Shown: positions 17,032-25,525, counted from the first letter of the stretch. The stretch: 32,297 nucleotides of DNA from Bacteroidales bacterium (GCA_016938685.1 JAFGUD010000218.1:1-32297); one strand, 5' to 3'. Numbers and translations: made by a program. The notes: generated from the letters alone by a model not told the origin.

Positions 17032-17046
17032 TCAAAAAGTTATAAA

Positions 17047-17739
17047 ATGGCAAAATTTCAACGAGCTATAGATTGTGTAAACTGTCCTTATCAATCAAAA
17101 ACTTTTGATTTTTTAGATACAAAAGAAAAAAGGAACATACAAGAAAACTGTTTGATTGTTAACTTTAAAAAAGGAGAAAACATTTGCAAACAAGACCTAA
17201 ATGTAACCCACTCATTATATCTATCAAAAGGATTGGTAAAAGTGTTCATTGAATCGGAAAAAATGAACACTATTTTAAATATTGCTACAGCCGGACAGTA
17301 TGTTGGGTTACAATCAATATTTGACGGCAAAAGTTATAATTTTTCAATAACTGCCCTTGAACCCTCAAGAGTTTGCATGATTGAAGTAGCTAATTTTAAA
17401 GAACTTAGCGAAACAAACCCAAAATTTTTATACGCAGTAACTAAATCTATTTCCGAATGTACAAATCAAGTTTTTAAACGATTAACTTTTTTTTACCAAA
17501 AATCAGTGAAATCCAGATTAGCTTCTTCTTTATTATTTTTTTCCGACAAAATTTACAAGTCAGATGAATTTATTTTCAGTTTATCCCGTCAGGATTTAGC
17601 GGATTATATTGGAGTATCAAGAGAAAACACAGTAAGAGTTTTAAGCGAACTAAAAAAAGAAAAAATAGTTGAGGCGAGTGGTAAAAACATAAAAATTGCA
17701 AACAAAGAAGCTTTAAGATTTATCGAAAACGCCGGATAA
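17047..17739 (+). CDS. Crp/Fnr-family transcriptional regulator with FNR-like cysteines
   Basis: This 230-residue regulator has an N-terminal cyclic-nucleotide-binding-like beta-roll (about 20-145) and a C-terminal winged helix with the recognition region 'LSRQDLADYIGVSRENTVRVL' (about 179-199). It carries C10-x2-C13 near the N-terminus ('AIDCVNCPYQ') and C110 in 'ALEPSRVCMIEV', which resemble the C20-x2-C23 and C122 positions of E. coli FNR. The third FNR ligand (C29) has no Cys at the equivalent place; C35 and C47 are nearby alternatives. It may therefore sense oxygen or redox through an Fe-S cluster or thiols, but this is inference. The start at ATG 17047 is preferred over TTG 17029, which lies inside the putative -7 element. 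It is convergent with the peptidase gene and ends at a shared terminator. Confidence 0.88.
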   Translation: MAKFQRAIDCVNCPYQSKTFDFLDTKEKRNIQENCLIVNFKKGENICKQDLNVTHSLYLSKGLVKVFIESEKMNTILNIATAGQYVGLQSIFDGKSYNFSITALEPSRVCMIEVANFKELSETNPKFLYAVTKSISECTNQVFKRLTFFYQKSVKSRLASSLLFFSDKIYKSDEFIFSLSRQDLADYIGVSRENTVRVLSELKKEKIVEASGKNIKIANKEALRFIENAG

Positions 17740-17809
17740 TTTTTTTAATATTCTAACTTGTTCTATTCTGAAACTTTTTTAAAACCAAAATCTATATTTT
17801 CAAATTATA

Positions 17810-17845
17810 AAAAAACTCCCTTGAATAATTTCAAAGGAGTTTTTT
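17810..17845. terminator. Bidirectional terminator between the Crp/Fnr and peptidase genes
   Basis: AAAAAACTCC (17810-17819) pairs with GGAGTTTTTT (17836-17845), and inner TTGA / TCAA pairs continue the stem after one C-A mismatch. A- and T-runs on the two sides make it work in both directions, fitting the convergent genes. Confidence 0.85.
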
Positions 17846-17863
17846 GTGTATAAAACAATCGTA

Positions 17864-20800
17864 TTATTTTTTTATTATTTTACCCGAAAACATTTGATTA
17901 TCTACAAAAAATCTATAAATATAAATCCCATTTTGTAAATCAGCAGGAACATTCCAAACAAAAACATTATCATTTGCTTGTGCAATACTACTGTTAGAAA
18001 AAATATGTCTCCCCGAAACATCATAAATTTCAACACGATAACTTTGTGATTTTGAACAATCAAAAGCAAAATTTACAACATTATTAAATGGAACAGGGTA
18101 AACATTTAAATTAACATTATTAGTAGCAACGGTTTGTTGTTGAGTAACTATGAGAGTTGAACCAAAAGGAGGGAAAACAATATCATCAATCCAAGCACAA
18201 TCATTGCCATTTGAAACAGAACCATCTTTACTATATTTCCATTCAAAAACATGTTGACCATTTATAATATCAAAAGATTCAAACGACCAATCAACTTCGC
18301 CACTCCAATTCCCCTGCTCTACTCCATCAATAAAAAATCTAAGATAATCCCAACCTGACTCAGAAGACACTTTTTTATAGAAAGAAACTGAACCACTATT
18401 CAAAATATCTAATTCGATAATTAAAGATGTTGTTTCAGAATCGTCAATGTCATCACTTACAGCCGAATAAGCACCTTGATTAACTGTTGTAGTTGTAGTT
18501 AACCAATTTGCATCTCCATCAAATTGCCAATCAAATTTTGTAAAATCACCTGTTTCAAAATCTTCGGTAGCGTCACCAAGATAAAATGAAATTTCAACAG
18601 CTTTTGTATAAGGAGCATTTTGAGCAACACAAGTTAAAGTTATCATATCGCCAATTTGTGCAGCACTACTTATTTGAATTTCAGAACCTATAATAAAATC
18701 ATTATCAGCATCAATCTGTCCAATATTTTGATTTGTTGTTACAATAGATATATTAGGATCGTTAGAAGACAATAAACCGGTAATATTCTGAGACATAGCA
18801 TGCCCTGAATTTGCAAAATTAAAAGTAATATTTCCAGTTTCGCCGGGTTCTAAAATTCCGTCTCCATCACCCGAAGTTTCGGTAATGTTAACAAAAGAAT
18901 AAGATATTTTAGGAGCATTAATAATAACAGGAATTAAGCGAGCTGTTGTAAACTCATCTGAGATAATACTCAAAGATAATTCAACAAAATATTGATCTTC
19001 AACAAAATCAGTTTCAAATTGCAAATTAGTACTTATAGCAGAATCTAAAGCCGCAATATTTCCTATATTATCAGTTGAATTTAGGATAGAAATATTTTCA
19101 TCAGAACAAGATAAATTTAGAACAACATTAGTAGCGTTTTGTTGTCCATAATTTTTTATATTCAGATCTAAAAATAAAGTTTCATTAAAATCAGGCAAAT
19201 TATTGTTATCATCAATAAAATCAGCCGAAAACATTGACAATACAGCTCCGGTTGCTTCTTGAATTGAAATATCATATTGATGAGGAAGAATATTGTAACC
19301 CGAAACAATCAAAATTGCATCACCCAAAACAGCCTCGTCAAAATCAACCTGAATAAGAGCTTGCCCGCTTGCGTTAGTGTATCCTTTGCCAACAATTTGC
19401 GAATTTTGAATAACTGCACAAGTATAATTTTCGAGTGGTCCTTTTGCCGAAGTAACAGTAGCAAGATAATCGGAGCCAAAAGGCAAAATATAATCGTAAG
19501 AAGTATTAATATCAAAGGGATTTGTAGTCCAAATTGGCAAAGCAGGATCAGTCATAACATTATGGTCGTAAAACACCCAACGTTGAGCACCGGGTTCCCA
19601 TTCATTTGGGTTGTTCACCCAAGGAGCAGTCTGATATTTTGATATAAGCTCGGCAATTCCTGCATGATTTTGTTTATCGGTATAAATAGCATCAACAAAT
19701 TCACGGTGTAAATGTTCCGAAGGACCTTCAGTTTGTCCTTCGTTAAACCAGCCATAGCGAGAATTTGTAAAAACAGCAACTGCACAATTATCAATAGCAA
19801 CCATTCTTTCCGAAACACAATCATTAGCATCAAAAGCACCACAAATACAACCATGACTATAAACTAAAGCATAGTTATGTGTTACTCCGTTCAGGCTTGA
19901 AAAATTTGAATTTGTAATATCACTTGTATAAAGCCCCATCATAAAATCCGAATTTGCATGACCAACATGATGCAACATAGAATGACCGTCATTCATTGCA
20001 GCCATAATTTCACTTCCACCCCAGTTATTTCCATCACGTTGATACATTGTTGTATAATCACTCATTGCCGGAATTCCGGTGGTTATGTAACCGTTATCGT
20101 CATGAAAACCAATTAAAAGATCAAGATAATCGGCTCCCCAGGTTTCAGGACCGTCATACAGGTGTTCTCCTGCTAATAAAGGGTTTGCAAGTTCATTTGT
20201 AGAAGTAACCGGATTATTAGAATAAGAAATAACTTTGTTAATTATAGAACTTAATTCGGTTTGGTTAGAAAAAGGGAAACGACCAACAGCAATTTCAGGA
20301 AATAAATCATCTTCGTCTGGTTCGCCCCAAGAATTATCACCATCATCGTTCCAAGTTCCGTCTAAAGACGAGAAATAAACATCGGCAGGTATATCATTAT
20401 CTTCATAAAAAGAGCTTGACTCAACACCACAATAAAATCCGCGATAAGGCACAACATCTGCATCTCCACCCAAAAGAACATACTGAATATCGTTAGTTTG
20501 ATATTCTTGAATAATGTAATTTCTCATTTTTTCGGGCACATCAACACCGGTCATTTCAGACTCAATTTGTGATAGTGTAACAACTCTTGCATCAATACCT
20601 CTATATAAGTGAAAATCAATTAAATCATCAAAGTTATTTTCATAAGCACTTGAGGTAATTATTAACATATCATAGCTTGAAGAAACTTTTTTAGAAGGAT
20701 ATTTATTTATAATATTTGGATTTTGAGCAAAATCGCTAACACGTTGAACAACTTGCGAACGAGAAGAAATATTTCGCAAAGATTTTGCTGCAAAATTGTC

Positions 20801-21310
20801 TGTTTGATATTCAACCACTACTTTAACTGTTTTGAAATAATAAACCTCATCGGTTGAAGGATTATATTCTATGGGCGAGAAAGTAGAAAGAGCAAAACCA
20901 TAACCGTTCATAAATTGTGTAGAAACCTCAGAAAAAGCAACTTCCGGAAAACTGCTTTTTTGATAAGTTGTATTGTTAACAACAAAATCACCGGAACTTC
21001 CTATTGAAATTGGGCTAACATATTGTTTTGGAAACAATTTAAAATTACCATTTAACTTTGTTTTATTTTCAAAAACATATTTAATATTAGTAGCTTTAGT
21101 TGCCGGGGGTAACAAAAGTTGAACAGATAAAAATGGCAACGAAGGATCACCCTGTTTTGATAACTGTTTAGAATTTGGCAATTCTAAAATTTGATAATCA
21201 TCTATGTTTACAACAGTAGGTTCGGAAATATTGTAAGTAAATTCAATTTTTTGTCCAAACACACTGACAGAAACAAAAACTAAAAGAGATAGTAATAAAG
21301 TTTTGTACAT
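17864..21310 (-). CDS. Gingipain-like C25 cysteine peptidase secreted by T9SS
   Basis: This 1148-residue protein starts at ATG 21310, giving a clear signal peptide (MYKTLLLSLLVFVSVSVFGQ). A longer frame to 21379 would run through the upstream promoter and terminator and is rejected. A propeptide region (about 25-210) is followed by the peptidase C25 domain (about 215-590): 'YVLLGGDADVVPYRG', catalytic His H451 in HHVGHAN and catalytic Cys C488 in SHGCICGAFD, aligning with the gingipain GHG and CVNG motifs. Immunoglobulin-like modules follow. A jelly-roll 'cleaved adhesin'-like module (about 920-1055, 'DFETGDFTKFDWQFDGD', 'WIDDIVFP') comes next, and the last 80 residues are a type A T9SS sorting domain ('YPVPFNNVVNFAF' to 'GKIIKK'). 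It is predicted to be exported by T9SS, anchored or released at the surface, and to degrade proteins; specificity cannot be read from sequence. Confidence 0.9.
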   Translation of the reverse strand: MYKTLLLSLLVFVSVSVFGQKIEFTYNISEPTVVNIDDYQILELPNSKQLSKQGDPSLPFLSVQLLLPPATKATNIKYVFENKTKLNGNFKLFPKQYVSPISIGSSGDFVVNNTTYQKSSFPEVAFSEVSTQFMNGYGFALSTFSPIEYNPSTDEVYYFKTVKVVVEYQTDNFAAKSLRNISSRSQVVQRVSDFAQNPNIINKYPSKKVSSSYDMLIITSSAYENNFDDLIDFHLYRGIDARVVTLSQIESEMTGVDVPEKMRNYIIQEYQTNDIQYVLLGGDADVVPYRGFYCGVESSSFYEDNDIPADVYFSSLDGTWNDDGDNSWGEPDEDDLFPEIAVGRFPFSNQTELSSIINKVISYSNNPVTSTNELANPLLAGEHLYDGPETWGADYLDLLIGFHDDNGYITTGIPAMSDYTTMYQRDGNNWGGSEIMAAMNDGHSMLHHVGHANSDFMMGLYTSDITNSNFSSLNGVTHNYALVYSHGCICGAFDANDCVSERMVAIDNCAVAVFTNSRYGWFNEGQTEGPSEHLHREFVDAIYTDKQNHAGIAELISKYQTAPWVNNPNEWEPGAQRWVFYDHNVMTDPALPIWTTNPFDINTSYDYILPFGSDYLATVTSAKGPLENYTCAVIQNSQIVGKGYTNASGQALIQVDFDEAVLGDAILIVSGYNILPHQYDISIQEATGAVLSMFSADFIDDNNNLPDFNETLFLDLNIKNYGQQNATNVVLNLSCSDENISILNSTDNIGNIAALDSAISTNLQFETDFVEDQYFVELSLSIISDEFTTARLIPVIINAPKISYSFVNITETSGDGDGILEPGETGNITFNFANSGHAMSQNITGLLSSNDPNISIVTTNQNIGQIDADNDFIIGSEIQISSAAQIGDMITLTCVAQNAPYTKAVEISFYLGDATEDFETGDFTKFDWQFDGDANWLTTTTTVNQGAYSAVSDDIDDSETTSLIIELDILNSGSVSFYKKVSSESGWDYLRFFIDGVEQGNWSGEVDWSFESFDIINGQHVFEWKYSKDGSVSNGNDCAWIDDIVFPPFGSTLIVTQQQTVATNNVNLNVYPVPFNNVVNFAFDCSKSQSYRVEIYDVSGRHIFSNSSIAQANDNVFVWNVPADLQNGIYIYRFFVDNQMFSGKIIKK

Positions 21311-21332
21311 TTTGTAAGTTTTATGTTTGATA

Positions 21333-21340
21333 CAAAGATA
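21333..21340 (-). promoter_or_regulatory. Putative -7 element of the C25 peptidase gene
   Basis: TATCTTTG on the minus strand is an exact TAnnTTTG match, 22 bases before the ATG at 21310. It follows the terminator of the MerR-like gene. The -33 element is weak (ATG in place of TTG at 19 bases). Confidence 0.45.
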
Positions 21341-21364
21341 AACGTCAAATAAAAAGTTGCATAA

Positions 21365-21390
21365 AAAAAGCCGGAACAATCCGGCTTTTT
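21365..21390 (-). terminator. Rho-independent terminator of the MerR-like gene
   Basis: AAAAAGCCGGA / TCCGGCTTTTT with loop ACAA is a GC-rich 11-bp stem flanked by A and T runs. It lies 21 bases after the MerR-like stop codon and isolates it from the peptidase gene. Confidence 0.9.
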
Positions 21391-21411
21391 ATTTATTCTA
21401 CTGAATAGTAT

Positions 21412-21741
21412 TTACAAAGTATCTTTTATTTCCATTAACATATCTTTAATAGATTGTAATGACTTAACAATTTCAAAATTTGAATCAACGCCGTCTTTAT
21501 TTTCTTTAAGTTTTTGTTTTGCACCAGACAAAGTCATGCCTCTTTCTTTAACCAAATGATAGATTAGGTGAAAATTATCAATATCTTTTTGAGTGAATAA
21601 TCTGTTACCTTTTCGATTTTTTTTGGGCTTAATAATCGAAAATTCTTTCTCCCAATATCTAATTAAGGAAGTATTAACGCCAAACATATCAGCAACTTCT
21701 CCAATTGAGTAGTACAATTTTGTATTTTTCTCGTCACTCAT
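21412..21741 (-). CDS. MerR-family helix-turn-helix regulator
   Basis: This 109-residue protein starts at ATG 21741 (MSDEKNTKLYYSIGEV). An upstream TTG (21762) is rejected because it overlaps a TAAATTTG -7-like element. It has a MerR-type winged helix (about 10-75): 'YSIGEVADMFGVNTSLIRYWE', then the wing 'KNRKGNRLFTQKDIDNF' and 'LVKERGMTLSGAKQKLKE'. A short coiled C-terminus follows with no metal- or drug-binding cysteines, so no effector can be proposed. Small stand-alone MerR-like proteins of this length are common in Bacteroidota. It has its own terminator and probably its own promoter, and its targets are unknown. Confidence 0.88.
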   Translation of the reverse strand: MSDEKNTKLYYSIGEVADMFGVNTSLIRYWEKEFSIIKPKKNRKGNRLFTQKDIDNFHLIYHLVKERGMTLSGAKQKLKENKDGVDSNFEIVKSLQSIKDMLMEIKDTL

Positions 21742-21759
21742 CTTTTTAAATTTAATGCA

Positions 21760-21767
21760 CAAATTTA
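21760..21767 (-). promoter_or_regulatory. Putative -7 element of the MerR-like gene, next to a 13-base poly-A tract
   Basis: TAAATTTG matches TAnnTTTG 18 bases before the ATG. A run of 13 A residues (21778-21790; T on the coding strand) lies just upstream, in the region where spacer and -33 would fall. No -33 TTG is visible at normal spacing. Confidence 0.35.
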
Positions 21768-21861
21768 CAATAAATGCAAAAAAAAAAAAACTTTATTTTA
21801 ATTTTTCATCTTTCAAAAGCCCTAAAATTGTCTGAGAGGTTATTCGTAATCAAAATTAATG

Positions 21862-22776
21862 TTAAAACAACTTTTGACGTTTAAGTAAATATTGAATTAA
21901 AACGTGTTTAAAATCTTTGTTAATATCAGCTTTAACAAAATCAACTCCAAATTGGCCGGCTTTTAATTTAATTTCGTCAAAAATGGTCTTAACTTTTTGA
22001 GAGTAAATTTCTCTAACTTTGTTAGGATTAAGTTTCAAAGTATCACCGGTTTCCAAATCAACAAATCTGTAAGGTCTATTGTCATATTTAAAATCCAGTT
22101 CAAATTTACTATCAAAAACATGAAAAAGCAGTACTTCGTGTTTGTTATGTTTTAAATGTTGCAGAGCGTTAAAAATATCGTCCTGATTATTATTTTCAAG
22201 CATATCACTAAAAATAATTACCAGCGAACGTTTGTGCATCATTTCAGAAATCTTATGCAAATTCTCGGCAACAGAAGTTTTTTTATTCAGCTCCTGATGC
22301 GTATCAATTAGTTCCTGCATTCTGCGATACAAAAATCGAATATGAGAATTATTTAACTTAACATCAGTACGTAATTGGATTTCGTCAGAAAAAAAAGTTA
22401 AACCAACAGCATCACGTTGTTTAGACAACATATTTATTATTGCAGCCGAAGTATAAACAGAAAAAAGGAGCTTATTAAAATCTTGCTTGTGAGGAAATAA
22501 CATCGAAGAAGAAGTATCAATTAAAATATTACACCTGAGGTTTGTTTCTTCCTCAAAGCGTTTTACAAACAATTTTTCGGTTTTAGCAAAAAGTTTCCAG
22601 TCAATGTGGCGAGTACTTTCGCCGGAATTATACAGCCTATGTTCAGCAAATTCAACCGAAAATCCATGATACGGGCTTTTATGTAAACCGGTAATAAAAC
22701 CTTCAACCACCTGTTTAGCAAGCAGTTCAAGGTTTTGAAATTCTTTGTATTGTTGTACTTCTTCTAAATTTTTCAA
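21862..22776 (-). CDS. DUF58 protein with von Willebrand A-like domain
   Basis: This 304-residue soluble protein has the DUF58 signature 'GFSVEFAEHRLYNSGESTRH' with IDW and 'VKRFEEE' (38-78), followed by a vWA-like metal-site motif DTSSSM (87-92) and 'LVIIFSDMLEN' (about 184-194). DUF58 proteins usually occur with MoxR ATPases and Bat/vWA membrane proteins in envelope or stress-related clusters. Here no MoxR or Bat gene is in view; the upstream neighbour is a thioredoxin gene only 18 bases away, so the two are probably cotranscribed. Molecular function is not established; vWA domains commonly mediate metal-dependent protein contacts. No signal peptide or membrane segment is seen, so it is cytoplasmic. 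Confidence 0.85.
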   Translation of the reverse strand: MKNLEEVQQYKEFQNLELLAKQVVEGFITGLHKSPYHGFSVEFAEHRLYNSGESTRHIDWKLFAKTEKLFVKRFEEETNLRCNILIDTSSSMLFPHKQDFNKLLFSVYTSAAIINMLSKQRDAVGLTFFSDEIQLRTDVKLNNSHIRFLYRRMQELIDTHQELNKKTSVAENLHKISEMMHKRSLVIIFSDMLENNNQDDIFNALQHLKHNKHEVLLFHVFDSKFELDFKYDNRPYRFVDLETGDTLKLNPNKVREIYSQKVKTIFDEIKLKAGQFGVDFVKADINKDFKHVLIQYLLKRQKLF

Positions 22777-22794
22777 AATTATAAATTTTAGTTC

Positions 22795-23115
22795 TTACAA
22801 ATATTTTTCCAATGTTTGCACAAGAACTTTTTTAGGAACAGCTCCTACAACCTTATCAACCAATTCGCCACCTTTAATAAAAAGGACAGTAGGAATATTC
22901 ATAACAGCATATTTAGAAGGAATATCAGGATTACTATCCACATCAACACTACCAATGAGTGCTTTCCCGTCAAATTCTTCGGCCATAGCTTCAATATGAG
23001 GTTCAATCATACGGCAAGGACCACACCATTCGGCCCATAAATCAAGAACAACGGTTTTATCAGATTTTAAAACTAATTCTTCAAAATTTGCATCAGTAAT
23101 TACAGTTGGTGCCAT
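22795..23115 (-). CDS. trxA: Thioredoxin
   Basis: This 106-residue thiol-disulfide oxidoreductase has the classical active site WCGPC with C31 and C34 and the cis-proline region 'NIPTVLFIKGGELV'. It has no signal peptide, so it acts in the cytoplasm, where thioredoxin reduces disulfides in client proteins such as ribonucleotide reductase and peroxiredoxins. Length and sequence are standard. It is upstream of the DUF58 gene with an 18-base gap. A weak promoter-like TTACTTTGC lies about 30-40 bases upstream. The genome may hold further thioredoxins, so trxA is used for the family. Confidence 0.93.
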   Translation of the reverse strand: MAPTVITDANFEELVLKSDKTVVLDLWAEWCGPCRMIEPHIEAMAEEFDGKALIGSVDVDSNPDIPSKYAVMNIPTVLFIKGGELVDKVVGAVPKKVLVQTLEKYL

Positions 23116-23184
23116 TATTTTTAAGTTTAAAAGTTAAGATTTACCTGCAAAGTAAAAAAAAAATAGTTAATTTTAGGACAATTT

Positions 23185-23215
23185 TTGGAAAGAAGTTTTT
23201 GATTTGTTAACTTTA
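23185..23215 (+). promoter_or_regulatory. Putative promoter of the 745-residue membrane protein gene
   Basis: TTG (23185-23187) is followed after 20 bases by TAACTTTA (23208-23215), one base from TAnnTTTG, ending 35 bases before the ATG. The gene is divergent from trxA. Confidence 0.4.
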
Positions 23216-23250
23216 CGCACTTTTGATAACGAAAAATCCCACGAACGAAA

Positions 23251-25488
23251 ATGAGTCAACTAATAATTACAACCGATGTATCCTCAATCAGACCGGTTTT
23301 TACCGAAGGAACAGCCGAAAACATAAGAAGATATAATCAGCTCAAAAAATTATTTGAGAACAGCAAAGAATATAAAGTATTTGCTGAACCAATACCTGCA
23401 GGAGGTGATAAGGTTGCTTGGCATACCGAATACGAAGGTAAAATTATCCCTTTTAGAAAATTAGACGAAGAAGACCAAGAAACAGCAAAAGGTTTATTAA
23501 AAAGCGAAGTTAATAAACTGTACAAAACAATAATTTCTATTATTGATGAAGATAAAAACAGAAAAAAACTTTTTGACCTAATAGACTCGTGCATCGAAAT
23601 ACCCGATTTTGACGATATTTACATTGTGCAAAACGCCAGCGGGCAAAAAAACTTTTGCATTGTTAGATGGGGATTTATTAACGAAGATTTTAATTCAGCC
23701 AAAAATCTTATTGCTAATTTGATTCCTTTAAAAGTTGCTACTATTTCATTTAGAGCAATAAAAGGAAATAACAAAATTGCAGTTAACGAAAAAATATTTT
23801 TTACTTACGACGGCAAAACTCAAGAACTAACCACCGACGACAAAGGACGCATACATTTAGTTGATGTTAAGCTACTTACAACAATATCAGCTTATCAATT
23901 AGACAAAAATGAAGCAAAACTTTTTGAACAGCAGTATGTTATAGAAAATGACTTTGAGCACACTTTTTTCATTGGAAATCAATCTCGTCCAAAACAAAGC
24001 GTGTCTATACAAACCATGGACGATAACGACAATATTCTGCCCAATATCACACTGAAAATTCAGTACGACGATGTTGAATTTGTTACAGATTCTAACCTGC
24101 AAGGAATAATTGAACTCGGGGATCTTTTTACAGAAACAAAAGTAATCTGCACACAATTAAAAAACGAAGAAATAATAAAAAACTTATCGTTTGAAGTACT
24201 ACAAGGCAAAAGCATATATTTTGTTAACATAGTGAAACAAAAAAGCAAAGGAACAGTAAAAATTAGAGTAATTGACGAAGAATACGCCTCCATTCCTTTT
24301 GCCGAAGTTCAAGTTAAATTTCAGGACGGAACAGAAAAATATTTTAATGCCGACGAAAACGGTGAATTTAGCATTGATGATATGCCATTTAAAGAAGACG
24401 TTATTTTTAGACAAATAATAAACGGACTTCCTCAATTCCAGCAAATTATCCGCTTTTCCGACGAACAAAGAACATTTGAATTTAAAGGGAAAAAAATAAA
24501 AACACCTTTAGATTACACAAAACTTTATGTTACTATTCTTAACCAAAATGAAGAACCAATACCAAATTTAAAAGTTCAAATAGAAAACGGAGTTAAAGGA
24601 TATAATCAATTTACTGACAGTAACGGCGTTGCAATTTTTGACAAAATGGATTGTTCAAAAAAAATTACTGCTATTGTTGAAAATAAAGGAAAGAAAAAAA
24701 CAGAAGAGATTAAATGTCAAGGTCAAGAAACAAAACACACCATAAAACTTGGAAGAAAAATTGGTTTATGGTGGTTATGGCTACTTTTAGCTTTGATAAT
24801 CATTGCTCTTGGAATTATTTTTATTCCTAAAATTAATTTTAATAAAGCACCAATTACAATCGACAGCACAACTACCGTTATCGACACCACACAAATAATT
24901 CCTGCTGAGCAAAAAGGAATGAAATTTACTGTTGTTAATCAAAATAACGAACCACTTAGTAATGCAAAAATAGTAATCACTTTAGGAGATTCTACTATTA
25001 CAAAACAAGCAAACTCAAAAGGTGAGATTCTTTTTGAAACCTTAACAGATACAACCTTAACAGCAACCGCAAATATTTCAGCACCGGGATATACAAACCA
25101 ATTGTTAACCTTTAGAGTTACTAAAAACAAAACTATTCGTTTGAGCAATGAATCGGTTGAAATATCTGAAATTGCACTTCCATGCGGCACGCAAATTGAA
25201 TCGCAAGGATATCATTCTACAATAAAAACCTTTAACATGAAACAAACAAGCGGACGTTTTAAACTGATGTTTAACATGTTTGATATTGCAGATAAATTAA
25301 TAATTTATAAAGGCCCTGCCGGAAACATTTCTAATGATAAAATAATTTGGCAAACAAATAATTACGTCAGACAATTACACAATGAATATATTGATTTTGA
25401 AAGCAACGACAGTTTAATAACTGTTGAAATTAAAGGAGGCGACACAACAAAAACTGCATGGTACTTTAAAGTTTATTGCCCTCAATAA
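23251..25488 (+). CDS. Unrecognised one-pass membrane protein with repeated beta-sandwich modules
   Basis: This is a 745-residue protein of no family I can name. There is no signal peptide. One strong membrane segment lies at about 507-526 ('WWLWLLLALIIIALGIIF'), preceded by K499, R502 and K503, which places the N-terminal 500 residues in the cytoplasm. Residues 1-165 form a mixed alpha/beta domain ('KLDEEDQETAKGLLKSEVNK', 'CIVRWGFINEDF'). Four modules of about 80 residues follow (about 173-235, 247-325, 333-410, 423-500), each with a strand, a 'P(I/F)xNxxV' turn and a 'TD.NG...F' turn, as in carboxypeptidase-regulatory or Cna-B-like folds. A fifth copy (556-632) lies beyond the membrane. The last 100 residues resemble a CUB-like sandwich bracketed by C645 and C743. 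It may link a cytoplasmic scaffold to an external binding domain. It has its own promoter and terminator. Confidence 0.8.
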   Translation: MSQLIITTDVSSIRPVFTEGTAENIRRYNQLKKLFENSKEYKVFAEPIPAGGDKVAWHTEYEGKIIPFRKLDEEDQETAKGLLKSEVNKLYKTIISIIDEDKNRKKLFDLIDSCIEIPDFDDIYIVQNASGQKNFCIVRWGFINEDFNSAKNLIANLIPLKVATISFRAIKGNNKIAVNEKIFFTYDGKTQELTTDDKGRIHLVDVKLLTTISAYQLDKNEAKLFEQQYVIENDFEHTFFIGNQSRPKQSVSIQTMDDNDNILPNITLKIQYDDVEFVTDSNLQGIIELGDLFTETKVICTQLKNEEIIKNLSFEVLQGKSIYFVNIVKQKSKGTVKIRVIDEEYASIPFAEVQVKFQDGTEKYFNADENGEFSIDDMPFKEDVIFRQIINGLPQFQQIIRFSDEQRTFEFKGKKIKTPLDYTKLYVTILNQNEEPIPNLKVQIENGVKGYNQFTDSNGVAIFDKMDCSKKITAIVENKGKKKTEEIKCQGQETKHTIKLGRKIGLWWLWLLLALIIIALGIIFIPKINFNKAPITIDSTTTVIDTTQIIPAEQKGMKFTVVNQNNEPLSNAKIVITLGDSTITKQANSKGEILFETLTDTTLTATANISAPGYTNQLLTFRVTKNKTIRLSNESVEISEIALPCGTQIESQGYHSTIKTFNMKQTSGRFKLMFNMFDIADKLIIYKGPAGNISNDKIIWQTNNYVRQLHNEYIDFESNDSLITVEIKGGDTTKTAWYFKVYCPQ

Positions 25489-25498
25489 CTTCAAATAG

Positions 25499-25516
25499 TA
25501 TTTTACGTGTAAAATA
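25499..25516 (+). terminator. Small AT-rich hairpin after the membrane protein gene
   Basis: TATTTTAC / GTAAAATA with a 2-base loop starts 11 bases past the stop codon. It precedes the stronger terminator at 25526-25569 and may add to 3'-end formation. Confidence 0.35.
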
Positions 25517-25525
25517 TTTAAATAC

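Noticed and set aside
17029-17046. TTG start for the Crp/Fnr gene
   Set aside because: The TTG is inside the putative -7 element TATTTTTG; the ATG at 17047 gives the normal N-terminus of the family.
19277-19642. 121-codon plus-strand frame antisense to the peptidase
   Set aside because: Antisense shadow; the minus-strand reading has continuous domain structure while this translation shows no family, signal or promoter.
21311-21379. Longer N-terminus for the C25 peptidase (start at 21379)
   Set aside because: The extension would cover the MerR-gene terminator and a perfect TATCTTTG -7 element, and would bury the clear signal peptide that starts at 21310.
21742-21762. TTG start for the MerR-like gene
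   Set aside because: It overlaps TAAATTTG, a likely -7 element; the ATG at 21741 keeps the full HTH.
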